From Caldilineaceae bacterium (GTDB lineage: Bacteria > Chloroflexota > Anaerolineae > Caldilineales > Caldilineaceae): 64,000 nt of DNA. How positions within the stretch are numbered: position 1 is the stretch's first letter; each line of letters starts with the position of its first letter. Positions 32,601-39,201 of this stretch are shown here, piece after piece. The translations under genes were made by a program, and so were the position numbers. The notes beneath the pieces were generated by a model. The model saw only the letters and a program-made list of their open reading frames with translations, ran no database searches and was not told the origin of the DNA. Location of the stretch: contig JACKBA010000009.1 in the NCBI GenBank assembly GCA_020634815.1, forward strand, positions 106,661 through 170,660, read 5' to 3'.

Positions 32601-35600
32601 CCGAGACACCACCGATGCCAGCTTCGCCGGCATCCTGGCGGCCGTTGCCGTTGAGGTCGTCGAAGACCACGCCCTGGATGACGCCCTGCGCCTGGAGCGC
32701 AAAGTTTGCCTGGGCGGAGCCGCCGCTGCCCACGTTGACCGTGCGGCTGGTCTGGCTCGTAGCGACAAAGCCCGCCGGCACCGCGAAAGACAAAGTGTAA
32801 CCGCCTGGCGAGACGTTACTGAAGCGATAGCCGCCGTCGCTGCTGGTGGTCGCCGTGACGCCGTTGCTCTGGCTGATGACCACGCCGCCGACGCCCGGCT
32901 CGCCGCTGTCCTGCGCGCCGTTGCCGTTGCGGTCGTCGAAGACCACGCCCTGGATCACGCCCTGCGCCTGCACGGCGAAGTTCGCCTGCGCCGAACCGCC
33001 GCTGGCTACGTTGACCACGCGGCTGGTTTGACCGGAGGAGACATAGCCCGCCGGCACGCCCACGAAGAGTGTGTAGCCGCCCGGCACCACGCTCGTGAAG
33101 AGGTAGCTGCCGTCCATGCCCGTCGTGGTATTTGGCCCGTCGTCGCGCGTGATCGTCACGCCGCCGACGCCGGCCTCGCCCACATCCTGCGCACCGTTGC
33201 CGTTCAGGTCGTCGAAGACCACGCCCTGCAAGACGCTCTGCGCCTGGAGGGCGAAGTTCGCCCGCGCCGAGCCGCCGCTCGCCACCGTCACCAACCGGTT
33301 GGTGCGTCCTACTGCTACATAGCCGGCCGGCAGGTCGAGGTAGAGCATGTAGCTGCCCGCAGCCACATTGCCGAAACGATACTTGCCGTCCAGGCTCGTG
33401 GTGGCGGTCGGACCATCCTCCAGCGTGATGCTCACGCCGCCGATGCCCTGCTCGCCGCTGTCCTGCTGATTGTTCCCGTTGAGGTCGTCGAAGACCACGC
33501 CCAGCACACCCTGCACCTGCAAGGCGAAGTTCGCCTGCACCGACCCGCCGATAGCCACATTCACCGTGCTGGTAGTCTGGCCCGACGGCACATAACCCGC
33601 CGGCGCTGCGATGGAAAGCGTGTAACTGCCCGGTGAGACGTTGCTAAAGCGATAGCTGCCGTCGAGACTGGTGGTGGCGGTCACGCCGGTGGACTGGCTC
33701 ACGACCACACCGCCCACGCCGGTTTCATCGGCATCCTGCACGCCGTTGCCGTTGAAGTCGTCGAAGACCACGCCCTGGATCACGCCGCGCGCCTGGAGGA
33801 TGAAGTTCGACCGCACCGAACCGCCGCTGGTCACATTCACCGTGCGGCTCGTCTGGCCGACGGCCACGTAACCGTCAGGCACGGTAATCGACAGGGCATA
33901 GATGCCGGGCACAACATCGGTGAAGCGGTAGGTGCCGTCCAGCCCGGTGGCGATAGTGATTCCACCGCTGCGTGCGACGGTGGCGCCGCCGATGCCGGTT
34001 TCGCCATTGTCCTGCACGCCGTTGCCGTTGCGGTCGTCGAAGACCAGCCCCTGGATGACGCCCTGCGCCTGCATGCTGAAGTTCGCCTGCGCTGCGCCGC
34101 CGCTCGCCACACTCACCGTGCGGCTTGTGCGGCCCACGGCCACATAACCCGCCGGCACAGCGATGGACAGCGTGTAGCTGCCCACACTCACATTACTAAA
34201 GCGGAAACTGCCATCCAGGCTGGTGGTAGTCGTCACGCCGGTGGATCGGCTGACCATCACGCCGCCGATGCCGGGTTCGCCTGCGTCCTGGCGGTTGTTG
34301 CCGTTGAGGTCGTCGAAGACTACGCCCTGGATAGCGCCCTGCGCCTGTAAGCTGAAGTTCGCCTGGGCCGAGCCGCCGCTGGGTACGTTCACCGTGCGGC
34401 TGGTCTGGCCGATGGGAACAAGGCCAGATGGCACGCTGACAAAGAGCGTGTATGCGCCCGCGTTCACACTGGCAAAGCGGTAGCTTCCGTCGTCGCCGGT
34501 GGTAGTGCCTGGCCCGTCGTCGCGATTGATAGTGACGCCGCCGACACCCGGCTCGCCGATATCCTGTGTGCCGTTGCCGTTGCGGTCTTCAAAGACCACG
34601 CCCTGGATGACGCCCTGGGCTTGCAGGGCGAAGTTCGCCTGGGCTGAACTGCCGTTGACGACATCGACCATGCGGCTGGTCTGGCCCACGGAGACATAGC
34701 CGGCCGGCACAGTAACGAAGAGGATGTAGCCGCCGGGCACGACATCCGTGAAGCGATAGCTGCCCTCGACACCCGTCGTAGTATCAGGCCCGTCGTCACG
34801 CGTGATGGCGACGCCGGCGATACCCGGTTCGCCGCTGTCTTGTGCGCCGTTGCCGTTGCGGTCGTCATAGACCACACCCTGAATGACGCCCTGGGCCTGC
34901 ATGATGAAGTTTGCGCGTGCCGAACTGCCGCCGGCCACATTCACCGTGGTCGAGGTCGGGCCGACGGCCACATAACCGGCCGGCACGCTGGCCACGAGGG
35001 TATAGCTGCCGGGCGTGACGCCGTTGAAACGATAACTGCCGTCATCACCGGTCGTCGTGTTTGGGCCGCCGGCGCGGGTGATGGTTACGCCGGCAATGCC
35101 GGGTTCGCCAAGGTCCTGCGCCTTGTTTCCGTTGAGGTCGTCGAAGACCACGCCCTGGATCACGCCCTGCGCCTGGAGCGCAAAGTTAGCTTTGGCGGCG
35201 CCACCGCTAGACACACTCACCGTGCGACTGGTCGGGCCCGAGGCCACGTAGCCGGCGGGCACGGCGATCTGGACGGTGTAGGCGCCCACAGGCACGTCGC
35301 CAAAGCGGTAGGTACCGTCGCTGGCAGTTGATGTATTGGGGCCACTGCTGCGGGCGACGGTCACACCGGTGACGCCGGGTTCACCCACATCCTTTGCCCC
35401 GTTCCCGTTGAGGTCGTCGAAGACGACGCCTTCGATCGCCCCGGTGGACGGGGGACTCATGGTGACGGTGACGGTTGCCGTATCGGTCAGCCCGCCCGAG
35501 TCCGCCACCTGGTAGACAAAGGCATCGGCGCCGACATAGCCGTTTGCCGGCGTGTAGACGAACGCGCCGGATTGAGCGCCGGTAATCTGCACGGCACCGT

Positions 35601-38600
35601 GGGACGCGGATGTGGCCACGGTAAAATTCACTGCGCCGCCATCGGGATCGATACCCACGAGGGTATTGGTGACGGGGATGTTGGCCAGCGTGGCGAAGGT
35701 CAGGTCCAGCCCCGGCCGCAGAGGAAGTGAAGAGTTAAGCCAGCCTGGCCCGCCGAAGAGCACGCCGGTTTGGCCGCCCGCCTTGTCGGCGGTGGTGTTG
35801 CCGCTGCTCTCATCCAACGGCCAGTATCCGACCAGACCCGACTCGCCGGCGTTCATCCGGTTGTACATCGCAGCCTGGATATCGGCCTGGCTGCGCGCCA
35901 CATTCCAGAGCCGCACCTCGTCCAACTGCCCCGACATAGGCATGATCACCGAACTGATGCTACTGACGGGAGCGGTGCCGTTATATTCTGCACCAAGCGT
36001 CAGGCGCGTAGCAGTTGACGGTGTGGTGGCCGGCACCGAACTCAAGAACGTCAGCGCGACCGGTGTCCCATCGACATACAGCTTCAAACGGTCGGCGTTG
36101 GACGACTTCGTGCCGTCAAAAACCGCGGCCAGGTGCACCCATTTGTTCAGCTCGATCTTAGCGCTGCTATAGCCGTAGCCGCCGTTGACGGCAACCGCGA
36201 CCTGGCCTTGGGTGCCATAAAGCTGAATCATCGCTGCGCGGTCGCCGTCACTCTGCCGCTTGGCCAAGATTGTTGTGTAGTTGTTGAAGGCAGTGAGGCG
36301 CGCCCAGCCCTCGATCGTGTAGCGATTGACGCCATTCAGCGCGGCGACGTTACCCAGGTCCACGATATCGTTGGCGCCGTCAAACGCGAGCGCGCCGTTG
36401 CGCCCGGCCACCGGTGGCGAATTGACGCTGCGCACCGCAATACTCACCGTGGCGTCATCGGTCAGGCTCTGGACATCGGTGACCCGATAGGTGAAGCTGT
36501 CCGTACCGTTGTAGTTGGGGTTTGGCGTGTAGGTAAAGGCGCCGGTCGACGCATTGGTGATTTGCAGATTGCCGTGGGCCGGCTGGGTCACCGTCGAGTA
36601 AGTGAGCGCGCCGCCGTCGGGATCCATGCCAAGCAGCGAGTCGTTCACGGGTGTTACATCGTTGGTCGAGAAGGACAGATCCAGGCCGGGCAGGATGGGC
36701 GGCCCGGTCTGCAACCAGGAAGGCAGACCCACCAGCGTCCCGTTGAGAACGCCCTTGTGGTCGTTGAGCACTGTGCCGCTGCCCTCGTCCATGGGCCAGT
36801 AATTGACGAGACCCGCTTCGGAACCGGTCAGCCGGCGGTACATATTCGTCTGAATGTCGGTCTGGCTGCGCGCCACATTCCACACGCGCACTTCGTCCAT
36901 ACTCCCCTGAATGCGGAAATCTTCGTCATCATCCTTGTAACTGCCCAGCCGATACCAGCTATTGGCATACGCGATCGGGCCGGATTGGGCGGTGGATGAG
37001 TTCATCAGATCTCCATCCACATAGAGTTTCATGGTGGTGCCGTCATAGGTGCCGGCCAGGTGAACCCACCGATTGGGCAACACGGAAAAGTCACTCAAAT
37101 AGGTCATTCCTGTTCCCGTGGTGGACAGACCAAAATAGACCCCGTCTGCATCCGGCGTTCCCCACGTCCCCATCGCCCAACCCCATTCAGAGGTGGCATT
37201 GTCCTGGAGAAAGCCGATGAATGCCGACCACTTCTTGAACTGAGCAATGTTCACCCATGCTTCAACGGTAATGTCCTTCACCGGCAGGCCGAGCGTGGTC
37301 GCAGAGACCTTGGCTGTGTCGGTGTAGACGCTGACGTAGTCATTGGTACCATCGAAGGAAAGGACGCCGTTTCTGCCGGCCACCGGCGCAGTGGGGGTCG
37401 TGATCTGCGCGTACTCAACGGCGCCGATGTCACAGTGGCTGCCCCACGGCCGTGTCACGCCGCGCTGGTCTACATTGCCCACCGGAGCCGACGCGCAATA
37501 GACGTCATTGCCGGCATTGACGACAAACGAACCGGCGATGGGTGCCGCAGTCTGGGTTGGGCCGCCGTTGTTGGCCAATACACCCAGATCGGCGCTGCCG
37601 GAATACCTCGCCGAACAGCCGCCATCGCCCACAAGGTTTTCCACGTTGACGGAGATTGTGGATTGGCCTGAGACTGCTTCGCAGTCATTGCCTCTTGTCG
37701 CTCCGGCGATGATCGTATTGGCGTATTGCAGCGAACCACGCTGGTAGAGACCGCCACCGCTGGTCGACTCCGTCACCAGACTGGCGGTGTTGGCAGCATT
37801 CTGCCAGATGGTTACATTGGCAAGCGTGGTCGCCGACCCCGCCACATTGGAAATGCCGCCACCATACGACCCGGCAGAATTTGCAGCGATGGTGCTATTA
37901 GCGATGGTCATCGTGCCAAAGTTCATAATGGCGCCACCTTCGTTATTGGACTGATTGGACGTAAAGGTGCTGCCTCGCACCGTCAACGTCCCCCAGTTAC
38001 CAATGGCGCCTGCATAGTTGCCCTTGTTGGAAGAAAACGTGCTGTTGATGATCGTCAGATCGCCGTTGTTGACAATCGCTCCGCCATAGGGCGTGGGAGA
38101 ATACGCCAGCGCGCTCCCCTTGGTGAAAGTCAGGTTCTTGAGGACGGCAGTCACACCGGCGTTGACTGTGAATGCCCGCACGTCGCCGGTGCCGTCGTTG
38201 GTCGTGTCGCCGCTGATGGTGACCTGCATCCCCAGCGCCGACCCATCGATGGTCACATTTTTGGCGAGGGTCAACTGAGAAGCAAGCCGAATCGTGCCGC
38301 CGGAGAGGCTGTTATTAAAGATGATCGTTCCGCCGGCCGCCGTATCGGCGATAGCCTGGCGCAATGAACCCGCGCCGGAATCGTTGGCGTTGGTGACGAC
38401 CGTCTCGCCGGCGAGCGGCGTGATGTCTTGGGCAATCGCCGGATGCGGCCATGCGGCCGCCAACGCGAGCATCAGGATGAGCAAGGCGACCAGCTTGGCA
38501 AAGTGTCGAAAGCTGGCGCATGACGCACGGCGCTGAAACGGGGCAGCGGTGGCGTGGTGTGAACGTACGGATGGATGGCGATGCTGATGTGATACCGTCT

Positions 38601-38622
38601 CAGGCGTGCTGAAAGACTCCAT
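26608..38622 (-). CDS. Giant secreted protein A: beta-helix, LamG, cadherin-like, 30 SdrD-B-like repeats
   Basis: 4004 aa. ATG at 38622 is fixed by a perfect AGGAGG 6 nt upstream; the open frame back to 38781 is not used. Signal peptide about 1-65 (long n-region, ending AIAQ). Next: a right-handed beta-helix opening SGAGSLRQAIAD with Pmp-like GGAI.N repeats and closing CDIGAVE; a LamG domain; a cadherin-like (tandem-95) domain (DPDGGALTYS); a second LamG; a second cadherin-like domain. From 35442 downward come about 30 tandem SdrD-B-type repeats, most exactly 92 aa, each with a DxNGNGxxDxGE calcium-loop motif and few lysines, so Cna-B-type isopeptide bonds are unlikely. The end is LFLPTV, an acidic Pro/Ala/Glu linker of about 140 aa, and LHLPLIAR. 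Predicted cell-surface adhesin or fibre. Downstream of B and C and in the same direction. Confidence 0.9.
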   Translation of the reverse strand: MESFSTPETVSHQHRHPSVRSHHATAAPFQRRASCASFRHFAKLVALLILMLALAAAWPHPAIAQDITPLAGETVVTNANDSGAGSLRQAIADTAAGGTIIFNNSLSGGTIRLASQLTLAKNVTIDGSALGMQVTISGDTTNDGTGDVRAFTVNAGVTAVLKNLTFTKGSALAYSPTPYGGAIVNNGDLTIINSTFSSNKGNYAGAIGNWGTLTVRGSTFTSNQSNNEGGAIMNFGTMTIANSTIAANSAGSYGGGISNVAGSATTLANVTIWQNAANTASLVTESTSGGGLYQRGSLQYANTIIAGATRGNDCEAVSGQSTISVNVENLVGDGGCSARYSGSADLGVLANNGGPTQTAAPIAGSFVVNAGNDVYCASAPVGNVDQRGVTRPWGSHCDIGAVEYAQITTPTAPVAGRNGVLSFDGTNDYVSVYTDTAKVSATTLGLPVKDITVEAWVNIAQFKKWSAFIGFLQDNATSEWGWAMGTWGTPDADGVYFGLSTTGTGMTYLSDFSVLPNRWVHLAGTYDGTTMKLYVDGDLMNSSTAQSGPIAYANSWYRLGSYKDDDEDFRIQGSMDEVRVWNVARSQTDIQTNMYRRLTGSEAGLVNYWPMDEGSGTVLNDHKGVLNGTLVGLPSWLQTGPPILPGLDLSFSTNDVTPVNDSLLGMDPDGGALTYSTVTQPAHGNLQITNASTGAFTYTPNPNYNGTDSFTYRVTDVQSLTDDATVSIAVRSVNSPPVAGRNGALAFDGANDIVDLGNVAALNGVNRYTIEGWARLTAFNNYTTILAKRQSDGDRAAMIQLYGTQGQVAVAVNGGYGYSSAKIELNKWVHLAAVFDGTKSSNADRLKLYVDGTPVALTFLSSVPATTPSTATRLTLGAEYNGTAPVSSISSVIMPMSGQLDEVRLWNVARSQADIQAAMYNRMNAGESGLVGYWPLDESSGNTTADKAGGQTGVLFGGPGWLNSSLPLRPGLDLTFATLANIPVTNTLVGIDPDGGAVNFTVATSASHGAVQITGAQSGAFVYTPANGYVGADAFVYQVADSGGLTDTATVTVTMSPPSTGAIEGVVFDDLNGNGAKDVGEPGVTGVTVARSSGPNTSTASDGTYRFGDVPVGAYTVQIAVPAGYVASGPTSRTVSVSSGGAAKANFALQAQGVIQGVVFDDLNGNKAQDLGEPGIAGVTITRAGGPNTTTGDDGSYRFNGVTPGSYTLVASVPAGYVAVGPTSTTVNVAGGSSARANFIMQAQGVIQGVVYDDRNGNGAQDSGEPGIAGVAITRDDGPDTTTGVEGSYRFTDVVPGGYILFVTVPAGYVSVGQTSRMVDVVNGSSAQANFALQAQGVIQGVVFEDRNGNGTQDIGEPGVGGVTINRDDGPGTTTGDDGSYRFASVNAGAYTLFVSVPSGLVPIGQTSRTVNVPSGGSAQANFSLQAQGAIQGVVFDDLNGNNRQDAGEPGIGGVMVSRSTGVTTTTSLDGSFRFSNVSVGSYTLSIAVPAGYVAVGRTSRTVSVASGGAAQANFSMQAQGVIQGLVFDDRNGNGVQDNGETGIGGATVARSGGITIATGLDGTYRFTDVVPGIYALSITVPDGYVAVGQTSRTVNVTSGGSVRSNFILQARGVIQGVVFDDFNGNGVQDADETGVGGVVVSQSTGVTATTSLDGSYRFSNVSPGSYTLSIAAPAGYVPSGQTTSTVNVAIGGSVQANFALQVQGVLGVVFDDLNGNNQQDSGEQGIGGVSITLEDGPTATTSLDGKYRFGNVAAGSYMLYLDLPAGYVAVGRTNRLVTVASGGSARANFALQAQSVLQGVVFDDLNGNGAQDVGEAGVGGVTITRDDGPNTTTGMDGSYLFTSVVPGGYTLFVGVPAGYVSSGQTSRVVNVASGGSAQANFAVQAQGVIQGVVFDDRNGNGAQDSGEPGVGGVVISQSNGVTATTSSDGGYRFSNVSPGGYTLSFAVPAGFVATSQTSRTVNVGSGGSAQANFALQAQGVIQGVVFDDLNGNGRQDAGEAGIGGVSVSRGAGQDTATAGDGSFRFGNVTVGNYTVSINVPAGYVAVGRTSRLVSVAAGGAAQANFALQAQGIIQGLVFDDRNGNGVQDNGETGIGGVTIIRGDGPIADTSLDGTYRFTDVVPGVYALAITVPDSYVAVGQTSRTVNVGSGGSVQSNFILQARGVIQGVVFDDFNGNGVQDADEAGVGGAVVSQSGGVTATTSLDGSYRFGNVAPGSYTVAVDVPAGYVPSGQTSSTVNVAIGGAVQANFALQIQGVLGVVYDDLNGNGRQDGGEPGIGGVSITLEDGPTATTSLDGKYRFANAAPDSYVLYLDLPAGYVAFGRPNRLVTVASGGSARANFALQAQSVLQGVVFDDLNGNGAQDVGEAGVGGVTINRDDGPSTTTNGDGSYLFTSVIPGGYALFVGVPAGYVPVGPTSSVVNVASGGSAQANFAVQAQGVIQGVVFDDRNGNSEQDSGEPGVGGVVISQSNGVTATTSVDGGYRFSNVSPGSYTVGIAVPGGFVATGQTSRPVNVGSGGSAQANFALQAQGAIQGVVFDDLNGNNRQDADEAGIGGVTIGRSDGPSVATASDGSYRFSNVTVGSYTLAIDVPAGYVAVGRTSRTVSVAAGGAAQANFALQAQGVIQGLVFDDRNGNGVQDNGETGVGGVTVARGDGPTADTSLDGTYRFTDVVPGAYLLAITVPDSFVAVGQTRRTVNVGSGGSVQSNFTLQARGVIQGVVFDDFNGNGMQDADEAGVGGVVVSQSGGLSTTTSLDGSNRISTVSPISTSLTIAVPAGYVPSGQTSSTVYVGIGGSVQANFALQVQGVLGVVFDDLNGNGRQDSGEPGLGGVNIALEDGPTATTSLDGKYRFANVAEGSYMLYLDLPAGYVSVGRTNRTVNVAAGGSARANFALQAQSVLQGVVFDDLNGNGAQDVGEAGVGGVTITRDDGPDTTTSIDGSYLFTSVVPGGYTLFVGVPAGYVSVGQTSSVVNVASGGSAQANFALQAQGVIQGVVFDDRNGNSEQDSGEPGVGGVVISQSNGVTATTSVDGGYRFSNVTPGSYTLGIAVPAGFVATGQTIRTVNVGSGGSAQVNFALQAQGVIQGVVFDDRSGNGRQDNGEPGVGGVTVTRSGGQQVMTAGDGSYRFNAVAVGSHAVTVTVPAGYLAFGRTSRTVNVAGGSAAQANFILQAQGVIQGVVFDDRNGNGVKDSGEPGVGGVSIARTDGPTTATSLDGSYVFTNVTPGRYTLSISVPAGYIAGSLTTRTLNVASGGSSPANFSLQAQGLIQGVVYEDTDGNGQQDNNEPGIGGVTVTVNPLGAVETKSDGTYRYANVPVGNYSVDVTLPAGYVASTLLTQPVGMPSGGSRVANFGLQVQGLIQGVVFADGNGNGAQDGGEAGVSGVTVKLFNRATEQLVAQRVTSVNGDYRFAALAVAQYRVEIEVPAGYTIPTGSAAVLADLGAASSAVANFALRSPNSISGALFVDQNDNMLRDAGEPGVAGVTIQVQGGASLLNAVTVSDGSYLFSDVPSGIYSVSVGSLAGTGYVLSGIADRLVNLPAGQSGISAVALFTALPDQSLSGVVEPGSDVGLTGGGLVQSSGTAVAVPSVRVNSLGVFQFLNVAPGSYNLVVTPPPGFTAPQQSIPVTFSGGGTRIAKSATRLIANGTIRGVLFEDVDGNQSADSHEKGVGGVQVQLLTGSNLVQQVTAASNGSYQFNNVPTGDYQVNVTAAQFVQTAASAATLTAERPGANLDVSMARQGTIGGRVYRSDIGPAAGLENIALSLSGAAQQSTLTDADGFFHFDGLPAGAYVVALSQLPDVFFPIGGSSQNVDLAAVAGNGTNFALVLRSSVPTALDPVDEPTMVTRLFLPTVANAGNLGSVQEASGGASLEPEAAPAPADLAPEGAEPGAAATPQAPAEESVEQNAPAEELATPEATPTAPVEKGVDPGAPDDEAAEAEPIPDAEATPDVPAAEDLPATDPAATPEATPEEATITEEAPMESELSSEAADVTATMELHLPLIAR
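27130..35442 (-). repeat. Array of about 30 SdrD-B-like repeats (276-nt unit)
   Basis: Repeats 1-25 (35442 down to 28552) are nearly all 276 nt and open GVIQGVVFDDxNGN; every sixth, the GVLGVV type, is one codon shorter (273 nt). Repeats 26-30 are more diverged and variable in length. Typical unit ends in NVxSGGSAQANFALQAQ. Confidence 0.9.
29380..34338 (-). repeat. Higher-order repeat: three tandem six-repeat superunits, period 1653 nt
   Basis: Superunits at 32686-34338, 31033-32685 and 29380-31032. Each contains the same ordered subtypes: GAIQ/GVIQ...RQDA, GLVFDDRNGNGVQDNGE, FNGNGVQDADE, GVLGVV, SVLQGVV...GAQDVGE, and RNGN...SQSNGVTATTS. The SVLQ codons recur at a constant 1653-nt step (first base 29931, then +1653, +1653). 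This shows expansion by duplication of six-unit blocks rather than of single repeats. Confidence 0.9.
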
Positions 38623-38993
38623 TTTTTGCCTCCTGCTGAATAGGTTGGTTTGCACGGTGCTTGACCGAATTTCTATATTCGTTGGACAGCGACTCGGGAG
38701 CGCAAGATCGATTTGTGGCCCAACCCTCGCTGACAGCGAAGGCTGGATTGCCATGGCAAGGTTGGGCACGTTTCGGCCCATCGTTGGCCGCGGCAGGGGA
38801 CTGAAAGTGAGCGGGGTGTTGCGCCGTCCGGTCGCACCCTAGACCCAGATCGGCCGCAATAGCGCAACTGCGTAGGAGGCAGGCAGTATCGCCCGAGGTT
38901 GCGGTTGTGGCGAGCGTGGTGGCAGCGATGTGTGGCAACATGCATCAACAATACATCGCTACGCCGCCGCTGCCACCGGTCAAACGACGCAAC
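38623..38993. other. Upstream region of gene A, with nested inverted repeat
   Basis: No gene is supported. GGTGGCAGCG (38918-38927) pairs with CGCTGCCACC (38968-38977), and inside it GCGATGT (38925-38931) pairs with ACATCGC (38953-38959), so two alternative hairpins are possible. On the minus strand TATAGA (38677-38672) is a possible -10 for gene A, but no -35 matches it. Confidence 0.4.
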
Positions 38994-39034
38994 AAAAACG
39001 ACAGTCTGCGCGTAAGGCCAAGACTGTCGTTTTT
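38994..39034. terminator. 14-bp hairpin with T-tracts, bidirectional
   Basis: AAAAACGACAGTCT (38994-39007) and AGACTGTCGTTTTT (39021-39034) pair perfectly around a 13-nt loop, with Ts following on both strands. Classic intrinsic terminator, about 170 nt past the stop of giant gene B. Confidence 0.85.
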
Positions 39035-39110
39035 TCAGTCAAATGTCGCGTGACAAAAAGAGAATTGCAGTGAACAACTCCGCCCGGCGACGGATTCACG
39101 ACGCGTCCCG

Positions 39111-39168
39111 GCGAGGTACGAACATCGAGCGCGCGGGATGTCCCGTGCGCTCGATGTTCGTACCTCGC
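39111..39168. terminator. Exceptional 22-27-bp perfect hairpin after giant gene B
   Basis: The arms 39111-39132 and 39147-39168 are perfectly complementary over 22 bp (starting GCGAGGTACGAACATCGAGC). The 14-nt centre can pair further (one G-U pair, then CGGG/CCCG and A-T), leaving a two-base tip. It begins 34 nt past the gene B stop. There is no T-tract, so it may protect the 3' end of the 13-kb mRNA, act in termination, or be a mobile palindromic repeat. Confidence 0.8.
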
Positions 39169-39201
39169 CATGATGGCGGCAGCCCCTTCCTTGTACCGTC
39201 C

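Noticed and set aside
29380..34338. CRISPR-like regular repeats
   Set aside because: The 276-nt units are protein-coding domain repeats; there are no short repeats with unique spacers and no cas genes.
38623..38781. N-terminal extension of giant protein A
   Set aside because: A perfect AGGAGG precedes the ATG at 38622, and a signal peptide follows; the extension would bury it.
38980..39171. 63-aa minus-strand frame between giant genes A and B
   Set aside because: It covers a terminator and the long palindrome, has no ribosome site and no resemblance to a known protein.
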